Assembly: GCA_013696665.1 (NCBI GenBank)
Contig: JACCYC010000146.1
Span: 1 to 14,877 of the forward strand
Direction of reading: 5' to 3'
Source: Burkholderiaceae bacterium
GTDB lineage: Bacteria > Pseudomonadota > Gammaproteobacteria > Burkholderiales > Burkholderiaceae_F
DNA length: 14,877 nucleotides
The translations under genes and the position numbers were made by a program. Positions within the stretch are counted from its first letter, which is position 1. Each line of letters starts with the position of its first letter. Shown here one piece after another: positions 13,897-14,877 of this stretch. The notes below the pieces were generated by a model, which was given only the letters and a program-made list of their open reading frames with translations, had not been told where the DNA came from and did not search any database.

Positions 13897-14877
13897 GCGC
13901 CACCGGCCTGAGCGCGGAAGCAGCAAACGGAAAGCAGTCGGGCGCCAGCCGATTGCGGCGACACACCGCGCTTCTCGTGATTGTGATGGCTGCGTTGATC
14001 GTGCTGGCATTGTTCCCCAGCTTTGCGCAACCGTATTACGTCACGCTGGTCTTGCCGGCGTTTGCGTACGCGATTGCGCTGCTCGGCTTCAACCTGCTGT
14101 TTGGCTACACCGGCCTCTTGTCGTTTGGTCATGCGCTGTTCGTTGCGCTGGGTGCGTATGGCGCAGCAGTCCTCACTAGCAAGCTCGGTATCAAGAGCTT
14201 CGAATTAATTCTTCTTGCGTCCGGGTTGGCAGCAGTCGTAGTGGCGATTCCGGTCGGTCTGCTCGCGGTGCGTTATGTCCGGATTTTCTTTGGCATCCTG
14301 ACGCTCGCGTTTGGCATGCTGTTCCATTCCTTCCTGTTCAAGTTCTACAACATCACCGGCGGTGACACCGGCATTCGCGTGTTGCGTCCCGCGTTGTTCG
14401 GAAACGAGTTCAGCGATCTGGACAAGACCGCGTTCCTGATCGGGCCGTTTTATTACTACTGCCTGGTGCTGCTGGTCGTGCTGGGATTCGTAATGTGGCG
14501 CATCGTGCATTCGCCGTTTGGTCTCCATCTGACCGCGATTCGAGAGAACTCGCGCAAAGCCGAATATCTCGGCGTTCGCGTGCGCATGTTTCGGCTTGCC
14601 GCCTTTTTGATCTCTGCGTTCTACTGCGCAATCGGGGGAGTGATTCTCGCGATCAACACCGGGCAGGCCGATCCTGAGACTGCTTACTGGACGCATTCGG
14701 GCGAGTTGGTGTTCATGACGGTGCTGGGCGGCTTCGCAAATTTCTTCGGACCGCTGGTGGGCGCGTTCGTGTTCATTTTTCTCAAATCCGAGTTGATGTC
14801 GCTGACGCAGTACTGGCGCTTCTTCCTCGGCGTCACGCTGGCGTTGATCGTGATTCTGTTTCCGCGCGGCGTGATGG
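13893..14877 (+). CDS. Branched-chain amino acid type ABC permease, LivM family, 3' end cut by window edge
   Basis: The first 328 residues of a LivM-type permease. After a hydrophilic N-terminal tail of about 28 residues, hydrophobic segments begin. LivM landmarks include LGFNLLFGYTGLLSFGHALFVALGAYGA (about 64-91), NITGGDTGIRV near 152-162, and the coupling loop FGLHLTAIRENSRKAEYLGVRVRMF (about 209-233). A VLGGFANFFGPLVGAFVF stretch lies near residue 280. The ATG overlaps the LivH stop as ATGA, so the two are translationally coupled. The reading frame is open to the window end and only the last residues should be missing. The ATPase genes (LivG/LivF type) expected in such operons would lie beyond the right edge. 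Confidence 0.9.
   Translation, partial: MSATGLSAEAANGKQSGASRLRRHTALLVIVMAALIVLALFPSFAQPYYVTLVLPAFAYAIALLGFNLLFGYTGLLSFGHALFVALGAYGAAVLTSKLGIKSFELILLASGLAAVVVAIPVGLLAVRYVRIFFGILTLAFGMLFHSFLFKFYNITGGDTGIRVLRPALFGNEFSDLDKTAFLIGPFYYYCLVLLVVLGFVMWRIVHSPFGLHLTAIRENSRKAEYLGVRVRMFRLAAFLISAFYCAIGGVILAINTGQADPETAYWTHSGELVFMTVLGGFANFFGPLVGAFVFIFLKSELMSLTQYWRFFLGVTLALIVILFPRGVM

Overview
The window looks like chromosomal DNA from a proteobacterium with roughly 60% GC. The closest resemblance I can recall is to Burkholderiales-type betaproteobacteria, judged from the gene set (prpE, Lrp/AsnC next to ornithine aminotransferase, GlcG/HbpS, Liv-type ABC transport) and the G/C-rich third codon positions. That placement is an inference from gene families, not from a marker gene. 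Coding density is high. I saw no rRNA, tRNA, CRISPR array, transposase or attachment site, and no gene-free stretch longer than 300 bases.

Left part (1-2937): a minus-strand ornithine aminotransferase gene (rocD), cut by the left edge, lies downstream of an Lrp/AsnC regulator on the same strand. An Atg22/UMF1-type MFS transporter is divergent from the regulator. Together they look like a small amino-acid catabolism and transport locus with its own regulator.

Middle (2947-7172, all minus strand): a tight four-gene run transcribed right to left. It consists of a response regulator with a degenerate GGDEF-like domain, propionyl-CoA synthetase (prpE, overlapping the regulator by 41 bases behind a strong ribosome binding site), a YdcF/ElyC-type DUF218 membrane protein (GTGA overlap) and a GlcG/HbpS-family protein. 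The run converges on the MFS gene with only 9 bases between the stop codons. Upstream is a 177-base leader rich in short palindromes, then a minus-strand fatty acid hydroxylase family membrane protein (7350-8180).

Right part (8258-14877, plus strand): a compact seven-gene operon that runs off the right edge. Its order is PanB-like protein, GntR/FCD regulator, FAD-dependent oxidoreductase, small cupin, Tat-type branched-chain-amino-acid-type binding protein, LivH permease, LivM permease (partial). Junctions are -4, +4, +9, +37, +7 and -4 bases. The layout suggests uptake and oxidative or aldolytic breakdown of an unidentified small organic compound, controlled by the embedded GntR regulator. 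This is the most interesting part of the window. The PanB-like protein lacks two of the three acidic residues that bind the metal in classical PanB, and there are no pantothenate genes nearby, so it is probably not a vitamin B5 enzyme. A good sigma70-like promoter with a dyad at the expected transcription start precedes the operon and argues for a GTG start at 8258.
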